Positions 7,860 through 16,365 of a stretch of 46,237 bases of DNA are shown piece by piece. How positions within the stretch are numbered: position 1 is the first letter of the stretch; each line of letters starts with the position of its first letter. The notes under the pieces are model-generated. The model made no database searches, was not told where the DNA came from, and saw only the letters and a program-made list of their open reading frames with translations. The stretch comes from Actinomycetota bacterium (GTDB taxonomy: Bacteria > Actinomycetota > CADDZG01 > WHSQ01): contig WHTI01000011.1 of NCBI GenBank assembly GCA_009377815.1, positions 1 to 46,237 of the forward strand. The letters are read 5' to 3'. The position numbers were made by a program, and so were the translations under genes.

Positions 7860-8578
7860 CCTGCCTCTCCGGAGGCCCGACGTTCGGCGAGCCCAGAGAG
7901 ATAATGCCGGGCATCCTCACTGTTGATCACATCTCCATACTTGAACGAGATGTCGGCAAGCGATGCTTTATGAGCGCTTTCTCCGCGATCGAAGACGGCA
8001 TCCTCGATGACCCCGACCTTGTAGTTGTAGGAGAAAGCGTCCACGACCGTGGCTCTGACGCAACCGCTCGTGGTTCCGCCGCAGATCAGCAGCGTGTCGA
8101 TCCCTGCGTTGACGAGCGTCGAGGGCAGGCCTGTTCCGAAGAAGCCACTGGGCGCCGTCTTCTCAAAGAGGACCTCTCCATCCAATGGGGCGATCTCTTT
8201 CACTATCTCTGCCGACTCGCGATCCCATTCGGATGTTCTCTCGTTCTTGTCGCTCCAGCGCCCGAGTGAGGGCGTGTTCGGGCCCTTCTTGAAGCTGCGG
8301 GTGTAGAACACCGGCGTACCGGTGATCCTGGCGGTGGCGAGGAGGATCTTGATCTTCTCGACCGCGTCCCAGCCATCCTCGCCGCACGCATTTGGCCATG
8401 CCCGTACCGCGTCGAGGATCGGTTTCCGGGTGTGGCCCACGAATTCATAAGTCACATCCACGACGAGGAGAGCAGGACGGACGCCCAACCCGGACAAGGA
8501 GCCATAGCCTGAAGCGGCGAAGACCTGCCGGTCGCGCGTTGTGAGGATGTCGTACCAACTCGGTTCTTGGCCGCTCAT
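7856..8578 (-). CDS. Isochorismatase-family cysteine hydrolase (N-carbamoylsarcosine/maleamate amidase-like)
   Basis: Seen from the upstream GTG at 8620, the triad of this family is present: Asp55 in LLVVDVTYEF, Lys154 in FEKTAPSGFFGT and Cys187 in GGTTSGCVRATV. The GGTTSGCVRATV nucleophile region fits the amidase branch (N-carbamoylsarcosine amidase, maleamate amidase, ureidoacrylate hydrolase) rather than true isochorismatases. These enzymes cleave an amide or carbamoyl group with release of ammonia. Start choice: ATG 8578 has AAGGTGG just upstream; GTG 8620 would add 14 residues. The gene is first in a two-gene unit with the SDR, overlapping it by ATGA. It fits removal of a ring nitrogen after ring opening, but the substrate is unproven. 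Confidence 0.86.
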   Translation of the reverse strand: MSGQEPSWYDILTTRDRQVFAASGYGSLSGLGVRPALLVVDVTYEFVGHTRKPILDAVRAWPNACGEDGWDAVEKIKILLATARITGTPVFYTRSFKKGPNTPSLGRWSDKNERTSEWDRESAEIVKEIAPLDGEVLFEKTAPSGFFGTGLPSTLVNAGIDTLLICGGTTSGCVRATVVDAFSYNYKVGVIEDAVFDRGESAHKASLADISFKYGDVINSEDARHYLSGLAERRASGEAG

Positions 8579-8763
8579 CTCCCACCTTCGGCCGGCGACG
8601 GTTTCGTGCCGAACATACACAAGTGGTTGTGAGATAGCTAGAGAGGCGGGTAAAGTTAGAGAAAGCCCTGGTCAATTGAGCGGATTACATATTTACTTTC
8701 CCCACGGGGTTGCCATACTCCGAGTGGGGAGTCTCGGCGGAGTGTCAGATAAGGGGAATAGAC

Positions 8764-9588
8764 ATGATCATCTCCAAGACGGATGGACGTCTGATCCTCG
8801 TCCAGCAAGTGGATCACGCAGTCCTGGCCGCGGATCTGGCCTCACGGTGGGGCAATAAGGAGTTCACGACCCCGGAGCCGTTCGAGTCCGTCCGCCTTGC
8901 GGCCGAGAAGCACGACGCCGGCTGGGTGTCGCCTGACCGCGTCCCCCTGTTCGATGCCGAGGCGGGGAAGCCGCTCAGTTTCCTGGAGATAGACCTACGG
9001 AAGCATGCGGCGTTCTACGGAGCAGGGGTCAGCGAGGTCGAATCGATCGACATCTACGCTGCCATCCTCTGCTCGATGCACTGGACCGGGCTGTATCGGG
9101 GTCGCTGGGGCACGGCCTTCGGCATGCTCCAGAAGAACCTGGATGACGAGAAGAAGGCCTTCCTCTCCAACGTCGTGCGCGAGCAGGAGAAGCGATGGAT
9201 CGAGTTGAAGGATCGTCTCTGGGAACCGTCGGACTCCCGGCGTCTCTTCGAAAACAACATTTGGATCAACTACGAGCTACTGCAGGCGTGGGATGTCCTG
9301 TCTCTCTTCATCTGCATGCAGCTCGACGACGGCTTTGACCGCAGTCGCGTGATCTCGCCGGTTCCGACGGGTCGTGGTCAGGACACCGTCGAGCTGAAGG
9401 TCGTCCTGCTGGCGGCAACCAACGTGTTCGAGTTCGATCCTTTCCCGTTCTCGGGTGAGATCGAGGTGTCGGTCGAGGCCCGAGAGATTGAGGACCGCAT
9501 CTACGCCGGACTTGCCGACATTCAAGAAGCGTTAAGGGATGCTCCCGTCCGCACGATCAACGCGGTCCTTGTTCCGGCCAACCCCTAG
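8764..9588 (+). CDS. DUF3891 family protein
   Basis: A 274-residue protein starting at ATG 8764 behind AAGGGGA; the frame is open further upstream, but this start has the ribosome-binding site. It matches the DUF3891 pattern: MIISKTDGRLILVQQVDHA at the N terminus, a conserved AAEKHDAGWVSPD segment whose His-Asp could bind a metal, MHWTGLY, and ELLQAWDVLSLFICMQL near residue 180. The C-terminal third is predicted beta-rich. Family function is not established; members are soluble. Its stop shares CTAG (9585-9588) with the convergent aminotransferase gene. The ~140-bp leader (8621-8763) holds a TAGCTA box and a small hairpin (ACTCC/GGAGT, 8717-8732). Confidence 0.85.
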   Translation: MIISKTDGRLILVQQVDHAVLAADLASRWGNKEFTTPEPFESVRLAAEKHDAGWVSPDRVPLFDAEAGKPLSFLEIDLRKHAAFYGAGVSEVESIDIYAAILCSMHWTGLYRGRWGTAFGMLQKNLDDEKKAFLSNVVREQEKRWIELKDRLWEPSDSRRLFENNIWINYELLQAWDVLSLFICMQLDDGFDRSRVISPVPTGRGQDTVELKVVLLAATNVFEFDPFPFSGEIEVSVEAREIEDRIYAGLADIQEALRDAPVRTINAVLVPANP

Positions 9589-10970
9589 GACAGCTCGCCG
9601 GCTGCGATACCAAGCTCGACTGCGGCGAGGACTGCCTCGAGCTTGGTTACCAGCTCGTGGATCTCGTCGTTGGAGATCGTCATCGGGGGGATCACGTTGA
9701 TCGTGTTCCCCGAGACCACCATGAGGAGTCCGTTCCTTAGGCCCTCCGCGATGAGGAACGAACGGGCCGCAGCCTCATTCCTGAAGCGATCCGTGTGGAT
9801 GTTGTTGGGGACGATCTCGACCCCGAACATCAGACCTCTCTCACGAAGGTCGCCGATCACCGCAGATGATTCCTTCAGCTCCCGAAGGAGCTTGCCGAGC
9901 AGGGCGGCCTTATCGGGGATCGATGCCACGACGCCATCTCGCTCAAGCGTATCGATCGTCGCTAGGGCGGTGATGCAGCCCAGGGGTGTCGCCCCGAAGG
10001 TGTAGCCGTGGTTGAGGTAAGCCCCCGAAGTCTCGAATGCTTGATAGATGTGATCTGCCACGATCACCCCCGCGAGCGGATAGAAGCCAGCGGTCACGCC
10101 CTTCCCGAACGTGATGATGTCTGGGAGGATGCCCTCCTCCTGTTCGATGAGTTCCGATTCGAACCAATGACCTGTGCGTCCGAACGCGGTGATGACCTCG
10201 TCGAAGATCAACAGCATGCCGGCCTCGTTGCAGATCTCCCGTATCGCTCGCCAGTAACCCGAGGGTCCCGGGAAGACGCCTCCACCACCCATCGTCGGCT
10301 CGGCGATGAACGCTCCGATGTTGCTAGCATGGTGCCGTTCGATGAGGGTCGTTAGCTGCGCTGCACTCCGGCCTCCGTACCCTTCTGGATCGAGGTTGCC
10401 CGGTTCCCGGTACAGGTAGGGGGGCTCGATGTGAAGGAAGCCGTCCGGTAGAGGCGTCGCGAACTGCCGCCGCTCCGTGTTTCCGCTGGCCGCAGAAGTG
10501 ATCGCACTCGTCCCGTGGTACCCCTTCCAGCGAGCCACCACCTGCCTCTTCGCGGCCTCGCCCTTGATGCGGAAGTACTGGCGGGCGATCCGGATAGCCG
10601 TCTCGTTGGCGTCGGTCCCGTTCACTGCGAAGAAGACCTTGTTGAACCCCGGGGGCGCCAACCCGGAGATCTTCTCGGCGAGGCGGATGGCCGGCTCGTG
10701 AGGCAGGAAGGTAGACGGATTGGCTTGGAAGGTCCCCACGGCGCCGGCGATCGCCTTTGCCACCGCCGCATTTCCGTATCCGAGGGATGAGGTCGCCTGC
10801 GCTCCCGTCGCATCCAGGTACTTGCGCCCCTCGATATCAATTACGTAACTTCCGGACCCGCCGGTGATGATCGGGGAGGTCGAGGGGTCATCGAAATAGG
10901 TGTCCCCACGTCCGAAGATAGGCCACAGGTGTCGCTTGGCGGCCTCTCGCAGGGAGGCATGGTCGCTCAT
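9585..10970 (-). CDS. Class III (omega-)aminotransferase, PLP-dependent
   Basis: A 461-residue fold-type I aminotransferase. Visible features are VNGTDANETAIRIARQYF (phosphate/PLP cup), ARWKGYHGTS, GAFIAEPTMGGGG, LLIFDEVITAFGRTG with PLP-binding Asp257, and the Schiff-base lysine K290 in ITFGKGVTAGFYPL. The overall pattern is that of beta-alanine/taurine/6-aminohexanoate:pyruvate-type enzymes that move terminal amino groups. In a lactam or N-heterocycle pathway such an enzyme would turn an omega-amino acid (for example 5-aminovalerate or 6-aminohexanoate) into its semialdehyde, which the aldehyde dehydrogenase at 14866 could oxidise. The ATG has an AAAGGGGA site. The exact amino donor is not readable. 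Confidence 0.92.
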   Translation of the reverse strand: MSDHASLREAAKRHLWPIFGRGDTYFDDPSTSPIITGGSGSYVIDIEGRKYLDATGAQATSSLGYGNAAVAKAIAGAVGTFQANPSTFLPHEPAIRLAEKISGLAPPGFNKVFFAVNGTDANETAIRIARQYFRIKGEAAKRQVVARWKGYHGTSAITSAASGNTERRQFATPLPDGFLHIEPPYLYREPGNLDPEGYGGRSAAQLTTLIERHHASNIGAFIAEPTMGGGGVFPGPSGYWRAIREICNEAGMLLIFDEVITAFGRTGHWFESELIEQEEGILPDIITFGKGVTAGFYPLAGVIVADHIYQAFETSGAYLNHGYTFGATPLGCITALATIDTLERDGVVASIPDKAALLGKLLRELKESSAVIGDLRERGLMFGVEIVPNNIHTDRFRNEAAARSFLIAEGLRNGLLMVVSGNTINVIPPMTISNDEIHELVTKLEAVLAAVELGIAAGELS

Positions 10971-11144
10971 CGGGTCCCCTTTCTGGAGCTGGGGCTTGAG
11001 GTGCCCAGCTTGATCGGTAGCTAGAGAAAGTTATTGGCTAAGTATCCCCAACGGTGATAGTAAAGACAACCGGTAATACGCAACTAAGCGCCGGAACGGC
11101 CGGCGGGCGGATGAACGACGAGGGGCGAGAGGGACCAGAGGGTT

Positions 11145-12149
11145 GTGACTGACTCCAGCATCCGGCCTCCACTGATCAGCGCGGGGGTCTATCCCAGCTT
11201 CTCGTTCGCAGATCTGTATGAGCTTGCCGATCTGTTCGATGACTCCCGCATCGACACCCTCTGGGTCGGTGATTCTCATCTGATCTGGCGCGAGTGCTGG
11301 ACGACGATCACAGCTCTCGCCACGCGTACATCGTCTCTTCGGTTCGGTTCGTGTGTCAGCAACCCAATCAGTAGGCATGCTTCGGTAACGGCTTCGACGC
11401 TTGCAACGCTGCAGGAGCTGAGCGGCGGTCGGGTCCGGTTGGGCATAGGGGTGGGGGACTCGGCTCTGCGGATGACGTACGGCAGGGTGGCGAAACTCAA
11501 GGAACTGGAAACCGCGGTCGAGATGATCCGCGGCTTGCTGAGGGGTGAGGAATACGAGCACGACGGGAGCCCCCTAGCCCTAGCACGAGTGGCCCCAGGC
11601 ACGGAGATCTATGTCAGCGGAAGTGGCCCCAAGACCATGGCGATGGCGGGCAAGATCGGAGACGGAGCCATTGTCGTTCCGGGCTTGATCGCAGCCCGCG
11701 TCGAACAGGCCTTCGCTGCCGTTGCGACCGGCGCAGCCGAGTCGGGTCGCACGGAAGCGCCCCGGCGACTGCTGTGGATAGCGTTCGCTATGGATGTCGA
11801 CCGGAAGCGGGCGTTGGAAGCGGTGAGACCTTGGGTCGCCTCGGTTCTACGCCACCCTCTCCCGTTCGAGATCTCCGAAGAACTCAAGGAGATCAGGGCA
11901 GCGATCAGAGCGACCTACGACTTCACGCATCACATGGCTGGATCCGCAGGACACGCCTCAGCGGTCCCCGACCACATCGTCCAAGAGTTCGCGGTTGCCG
12001 GTGATCCCGACGAGGTCGGGGAGCTCATGGCCCGAGCGTGCGCTCTCGATGTCGATGAGGTTGCCTTCGTGTTGATGGGCGATGACCAGTTGGGCGCAGC
12101 CAGGTCCCTGGTATCTGCCCTGGCAACGTACGACGGGGTTCGCCCATGA
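11145..12149 (+). CDS. LLM-class flavin-dependent oxidoreductase
   Basis: A 334-residue luciferase-like TIM-barrel protein of the F420/FMN group: IDTLWVGDSHLIW near the N terminus, SNPISRHASVTASTLATLQELS and GGRVRLGIGVGDSALR, and ETAVEMIRGLLRGE. The family uses FMNH2 or F420H2 for monooxygenation or reduction, such as methylene-H4MPT reductase-like enzymes. It starts at GTG 11145 and opens a five-gene operon, overlapping the next gene by ATGA (12146-12149). A second, clearly related LLM enzyme lies at 16362-17393, convergent with the end of the same operon; both share WxGDSxxIWRE and a GD-rich loop. This pairing suggests related substrates. Cofactor choice cannot be decided by eye. Confidence 0.9.
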   Translation: MTDSSIRPPLISAGVYPSFSFADLYELADLFDDSRIDTLWVGDSHLIWRECWTTITALATRTSSLRFGSCVSNPISRHASVTASTLATLQELSGGRVRLGIGVGDSALRMTYGRVAKLKELETAVEMIRGLLRGEEYEHDGSPLALARVAPGTEIYVSGSGPKTMAMAGKIGDGAIVVPGLIAARVEQAFAAVATGAAESGRTEAPRRLLWIAFAMDVDRKRALEAVRPWVASVLRHPLPFEISEELKEIRAAIRATYDFTHHMAGSAGHASAVPDHIVQEFAVAGDPDEVGELMARACALDVDEVAFVLMGDDQLGAARSLVSALATYDGVRP

Positions 12150-13303
12150 CCGGCGGGCGCAGTGTTCTGATCGCCGACTGCACGCTTCGTGAAGGTGAAC
12201 AGCAGCCGGGCATCGTGCTCGATAGCGAAGCGAAGGTTCGGATCGGGGAACGCCTGGCCGACCTGGGGATCGTCAGAGCGGAGATCGGAACCCCTGCCGT
12301 TTCCGAGGGAGAACGCGCCGCGGTTGCTGCAGTCGTCAGGTCTGGGGCGATCGCCGAGACGGTGGTCGTCTGCCGGGCGAAGAAAGAGGACGTCGAGCTT
12401 GCTGCCGAGTGTGGCGTCTGGGGGGTCGTCGTCAGCAGTCCCGTCAGCCCATTCCAACTCGAGCACAAGCTCCATATGACGATCGAGCAGGTGATCGAGC
12501 GCGTCCTGGAAGTACACGAGCACGCGCGTACTTTGGGGCTCAAGACGTTCGCCAGCGCATACGACAGCTTCAGAACTCCCGAGGAGTCCCTGCGCCAGAT
12601 CTATGAGGCATTGGGAGATGCGGGCATGGTTGATGGTGTTCGGCTGGTCGATACCGTCGGCGTTGCGACGCCGGAGCGAGCGGCGGCTCTGGTCGCGTAC
12701 CTGGCCTCATTCGTCACGGTGCCGATCGAAGTTCACTTCCACGACGACTTTGGACTCGCGATGGCTAACGCAGTCGCATCGGTTGCCGCCGGGGCCGAGG
12801 TGTCGTCTTCGATAGCAGGCGTCGGGGAGCGCGCCGGAAACGTCGCGACCGAAGAGATCGCGGCGGCACTGCACTTCCGCCTGGGACTGGATACCGGTCT
12901 CCATATGAGTCGATTGGCCCCCGTGTGCCGGGATATCACGCGGGAGCTTGGCCTATCTGTGTCGCCAAACAAGGCTGTTTTCGGCCGCAACGCGTTCAGG
13001 CACGTCGCCGGTCTCACGGTCGGGGGCTTCCTCCACGATCCTCTGGTTGCGCAGCCCCTTCACGCCGAGGAACTGGGAGCTACCTCCGAGATCGCTCTCG
13101 GAAAGGTCTCCGGCAAGGACGCACTCGAGTTCGCCCTCAGACGGATCGGGATCGATCCCGCGGCCCTCGACCACGGCGCACTACTGGATGAAGTGAAGCG
13201 TACCTCGGAGGAGACTCGCAGGCTGGTGTCGGATTCCGAGCTGATCCGGATCGTTCGAAGGATGTCATCGGACCAAGGAGACAAGGAGAACCAGGATGCC
13301 TGA
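12146..13303 (+). CDS. Homocitrate/2-isopropylmalate synthase-like (HMGL-like) enzyme
   Basis: A 385-residue DRE-TIM metallolyase. DCTLREGEQQPGIVLDSEAK at residues 10-29 carries the metal-binding Asp and catalytic Arg, HFHDDFGLAMANAVA the metal-binding HxH, and GVGERAGNVATEE the family signature. The C-terminal subdomain (SPNKAVFGRNAFRHVAG, LGKVSGKDALEFAL) is that of NifV/homocitrate and citramalate-type synthases, without the long regulatory domain of LeuA. These enzymes condense acetyl-CoA or similar with a 2-oxo acid. In a catabolic operon with RidA, an enamidase homologue and aldehyde dehydrogenase, such a synthase is unexpected and may use a pathway-specific 2-oxo acid or run as an aldolase. 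It overlaps the upstream gene by 4 bases and the downstream gene by 8. Confidence 0.88.
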   Translation: MTGGRSVLIADCTLREGEQQPGIVLDSEAKVRIGERLADLGIVRAEIGTPAVSEGERAAVAAVVRSGAIAETVVVCRAKKEDVELAAECGVWGVVVSSPVSPFQLEHKLHMTIEQVIERVLEVHEHARTLGLKTFASAYDSFRTPEESLRQIYEALGDAGMVDGVRLVDTVGVATPERAAALVAYLASFVTVPIEVHFHDDFGLAMANAVASVAAGAEVSSSIAGVGERAGNVATEEIAAALHFRLGLDTGLHMSRLAPVCRDITRELGLSVSPNKAVFGRNAFRHVAGLTVGGFLHDPLVAQPLHAEELGATSEIALGKVSGKDALEFALRRIGIDPAALDHGALLDEVKRTSEETRRLVSDSELIRIVRRMSSDQGDKENQDA

Positions 13304-13694
13304 AGCGCGCGTCAAGAGGTTCAACGGAAACGGACTTGCGGCCCCAAAGGTTCCGTTGTCACATGGAGCTCTCGTTGATGGATGGTTGCACGTCGCAGGG
13401 ATGGTGGCTCGAGACAAGTCAGGACAGATCGTGGACGACGACGCCAAGCAAGCAACGATCATCTGCCTCGAGAACCTGATGGATGTTGTCTCCACGGCAG
13501 GTGGAACCAAGTCCGACGTGGTCAAGGTCAATGTCTACCTGAAGGATTTCGGTGACTATCCGGCGATGAACGCCGCTTTCGAAGAGTTCTTCGGGGGTGA
13601 CTACCCGACGAGGACGACCATCGAGTCGGGACTCGGACTCGGAGATGTCGAACTGGATGGGGTTGCCTTTATCGCCGACCCCGTCGTGCCGTGA
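13296..13694 (+). CDS. RidA (YjgF/YER057c/UK114) family protein, enamine/imine deaminase-like
   Basis: A 132-residue protein with the RidA pattern: KVPLSHGALVDGWLHVAGMV at the N terminus, a central helix, VVKVNVYLKDFGDYPAMNAAF, and YPTRTTIESGLGL, which contains the conserved arginine that binds the carboxylate of the substrate in active members. RidA hydrolyses reactive enamines/imines such as 2-aminoacrylate to 2-oxo acids and ammonia, as a trimer. The position directly before an enamidase-like gene (4-base overlap at 13691-13694) suggests a pathway-specific deaminase that handles an enamine released by ring opening. Its start, ATG 13296, lies inside the end of the synthase gene with AAGGAGA just upstream. 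Confidence 0.9.
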   Translation: MPEARVKRFNGNGLAAPKVPLSHGALVDGWLHVAGMVARDKSGQIVDDDAKQATIICLENLMDVVSTAGGTKSDVVKVNVYLKDFGDYPAMNAAFEEFFGGDYPTRTTIESGLGLGDVELDGVAFIADPVVP

Positions 13695-14863
13695 AACGGC
13701 CCGATCGGCTAGCCGTCACTCACGTCCGGCGGATCATTACCGGCGATCTCGATCACCCGGTCGCCGAGGGCAATGATGTCCTGATCGAGAACGGTGTCTT
13801 CAGCGAGATCGGATCTGAAGTGACGGACGCCGATGCGATCCTGGACGCAAAAGGTCTGGATCTGTGGCCGGGTCTGGTCGACTCCCATGTACATCCGATC
13901 GTTGGTGACGTAAGCGTGATGCCACACGGCTCCGGATGGGTCGGGGAGTACATGAACGGGGGCGTTACCCGCATGATCTCTGCGGGGGAGTTAACCATGC
14001 CGGGCCTGACGGACCCTTTGACCCCAGAGATGGTCGTCGACCTCGCGTGCGTCACAGCCAAGCTCTATCGTGGCACCGCGATGGGGCCCAAGATCCACGC
14101 GGGCACCCTGTTGCTCGTCCCTGGCCTCCAGCGGTCCGACTTCGAGCGGATAGCGAAGGCCGGCGGCGTTTGCGTCAAGTACATCTACTACCCGTTCGCC
14201 AACCCGGATCGTCAAGAACTCGACAACTACAGAGCCTGGGCCCACGGTGCCGGACTCAAGGTCAAACTTCACTGCGGTGGCACCTCGTACAGAGGAGGAA
14301 GCGTCACGGCAGACAGGGCGGTCTTCGAAGCGTCGGTGCCGGACATAGCCGGTCACCTGAACGGGGGGCCGATCCCGGTGACAGACGAGGATGCTCGGTT
14401 CATCGTGGAGTCCGGCGCTGCATTCGAGATCATCATGGGCGGCAATCTGCGCCTTGCGAGAGACATGGTCGCATGGGCGGACGCCGCAGGTCTGCTCGGG
14501 AGCCTCCTCTGCGGAACCGACACTCCCGGCGGAAGTGGAATCACACCGCGCGCTATGTTGCAACTGGTCGCGTTTCTTTCCGGGACCTGCAAGCTGCCCC
14601 CCTCGGTAGCCGTTGCGGCCGCGTCGGGAAATGTCACGAGGGCTCACGGCATCGAAGGAGGAACCATCGCGATCGGGCGCCCTGCCGACTTCCTGCTGGT
14701 TGGTGCCGTCAGAGGTTCCGGCGCCGCCACAGCGGAGGCATCCGTTGCGAGCGGTGAGATCCCAGGGATCGGAGCCGTTGTGATCAATGGTGAAGTCAGG
14801 GCGATCCCGGGGCGGCTCACCCCTCCGCCGGACGAGCTCCCGCAGATGACGGAAGTGAGGTAG
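13691..14863 (+). CDS. Enamidase-like amidohydrolase (copy 1)
   Basis: A 390-residue amidohydrolase-superfamily enzyme starting at GTG 13691, overlapping RidA by GTGA. The metal site is visible as GLVDSHVHP (HxH), KVKLHCGGTS, GHLNGGP and CGTDTPGGSGITPR (the terminal Asp). The layout from IITGDL through GVTRMISAGE, HLNGGPI, GTDTPGG and GEIPGIGAVVINGE follows enamidase of the Eubacterium barkeri nicotinate pathway, which hydrolyses 6-oxo-tetrahydronicotinate to 2-formylglutarate and ammonia (from family memory, not a search). It would therefore open a cyclic enamide. Copy 2 lies at 20322-21512. Adjacent RidA and aldehyde dehydrogenase genes fit removal of ammonia and oxidation of the aldehyde product. 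Confidence 0.83.
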   Translation: MKRPDRLAVTHVRRIITGDLDHPVAEGNDVLIENGVFSEIGSEVTDADAILDAKGLDLWPGLVDSHVHPIVGDVSVMPHGSGWVGEYMNGGVTRMISAGELTMPGLTDPLTPEMVVDLACVTAKLYRGTAMGPKIHAGTLLLVPGLQRSDFERIAKAGGVCVKYIYYPFANPDRQELDNYRAWAHGAGLKVKLHCGGTSYRGGSVTADRAVFEASVPDIAGHLNGGPIPVTDEDARFIVESGAAFEIIMGGNLRLARDMVAWADAAGLLGSLLCGTDTPGGSGITPRAMLQLVAFLSGTCKLPPSVAVAAASGNVTRAHGIEGGTIAIGRPADFLLVGAVRGSGAATAEASVASGEIPGIGAVVINGEVRAIPGRLTPPPDELPQMTEVR

Positions 14864-14865
14864 CT

Positions 14866-16365
14866 ATGTCCGTCCCATCGAGCGTTGCCCAAAGAGATGA
14901 CCACGTTAGATCGTGGGAAACGGTCACCGGAGGTCTCTCTCAATTCATCGGAGGAGAGTTCGTCGATGGAACGTCGGCCGACAGTGTCCCAGTGGTCGAT
15001 CCGTCGTCCGGCGATGTCATCGCATCTCTGAAGGGGGCCGGTCCTGGGGACGTTAGCGCGGCCATCGATGCCGCCGAACGGGCTCAGCCTGCGTGGAACA
15101 ACCTGGGCTTCTACGAGCGAGCGATGAGGATGCTGCGGCTCGCCGACGCCATCGAGGAGCGCCGCTCGGAACTTGCGGGACTAGACGCTGTCGATAGCGG
15201 GAATCCGGTTATCGCTATGGAGGACGACGTCCTTCTCGGACTGCGGCAGCTTCGCCAGATGGCCGGTATGGGGCTGGCCATCCGGGGTGAAACGTTTCCG
15301 ATGGAAGGCGGGGGGTTGCACTACACAAGCGTCGAGCCCTTTGGTGTTGTCGCCCGGATCGTGCCGTTCAACCACCCATCATTGTTCGCCATCACGAAGA
15401 TCGCTGCCCCCTTGATCGGCGGCAACACTGTTGTGATGAAACCAGCGGAGCAAACGTCGCTGACCAATCTATTCCTGGGCGAACTCTTCGCCGAGTACCT
15501 GCCCGAAGGTGTTGTGAACGTCGTTACCGGGGGAGCGCAGACGGGTGCGACGCTGATCGCGGATGAGAGGGTGAAGCGGATCGCGTTCATGGGCAGTGTT
15601 GAGACCGGGATGCGCATCCAGAGCGCAGCGGCACAGGTCGGTATCAAGTACGTAACCCTCGAGCTCGGCGGCAAGAATCCGATGATCGTGTTCCCAGATG
15701 CAGACGTGAGCGCCGCCTCCGTCGGTTGTGTCACCGGCATGAACCTGACGACGTGCCAGGGGCAGTCGTGCGGATCGAACTCTCGGATATTCGTGCACGA
15801 CGACATCTATGACGAATTCATGGACGGCCTGGTCGCGGAGCTCAAGGGCATCCGCTTGGGCGTGGCGTACAGCCGCGACACAGACATGGGCCCGGTGATC
15901 GATCGACGTCAGCTCGATCGGATCGCCGACTTCGTTAGCCATGGGCGCGACAGCGCAAGGATCGTTTACGAGGCCCCGGTGTCGGGCGATCTGCCCCAGG
16001 GCGGCTACTTCTCGGCTCCGACTGTCATCGACCAGATCGCCCCTAACGACAGACTGGCGGTGGACGAGATCTTCGGGCCGGTGATCTCGGTTTTCCGCTG
16101 GAAGGATGTTGAGGGAGTCGTTGCGGCGGCTAACGATGTCAGATATGGGCTGACCGCGAGCGTGTGGTCGAAGGATATCGACAGGGCGACCTCGATGGCC
16201 TCCCGACTTCAAGCCGGGTACGTGTGGATCAACGAGCACGGCCGCCACTACATAGGGACGCCATTCGGTGGCTACAAGGCCAGCGGGATCGGCGAGGAGG
16301 AGTCGTTCTCGGAGATCGAAAGCTTCCTACAACGCAAGTCCGTTCATATCCGTGTGAAGCCCTAG
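14866..16365 (+). CDS. NAD(P)-dependent aldehyde dehydrogenase
   Basis: A 499-residue member of the ALDH superfamily. Asn169 is in VPFNHPS, the general base Glu266 in VTLELGGKNP, and the nucleophile Cys302 in QGQSCGSNSR, with the C-terminal HYIGTPFGGYKASGIGEEES. All residues needed for catalysis are present. It is most like betaine-aldehyde/semialdehyde dehydrogenases that oxidise short amino- or carboxy-aldehydes. The ATG (14866) follows the enamidase stop by two bases, so it very probably oxidises the aldehyde produced in that operon (a formyl- or semialdehyde dicarboxylate), an inference from context. It is the last gene of the 11145-16365 operon, and its stop shares CTAG with the convergent LLM gene. 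Confidence 0.93.
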   Translation: MSVPSSVAQRDDHVRSWETVTGGLSQFIGGEFVDGTSADSVPVVDPSSGDVIASLKGAGPGDVSAAIDAAERAQPAWNNLGFYERAMRMLRLADAIEERRSELAGLDAVDSGNPVIAMEDDVLLGLRQLRQMAGMGLAIRGETFPMEGGGLHYTSVEPFGVVARIVPFNHPSLFAITKIAAPLIGGNTVVMKPAEQTSLTNLFLGELFAEYLPEGVVNVVTGGAQTGATLIADERVKRIAFMGSVETGMRIQSAAAQVGIKYVTLELGGKNPMIVFPDADVSAASVGCVTGMNLTTCQGQSCGSNSRIFVHDDIYDEFMDGLVAELKGIRLGVAYSRDTDMGPVIDRRQLDRIADFVSHGRDSARIVYEAPVSGDLPQGGYFSAPTVIDQIAPNDRLAVDEIFGPVISVFRWKDVEGVVAAANDVRYGLTASVWSKDIDRATSMASRLQAGYVWINEHGRHYIGTPFGGYKASGIGEEESFSEIESFLQRKSVHIRVKP

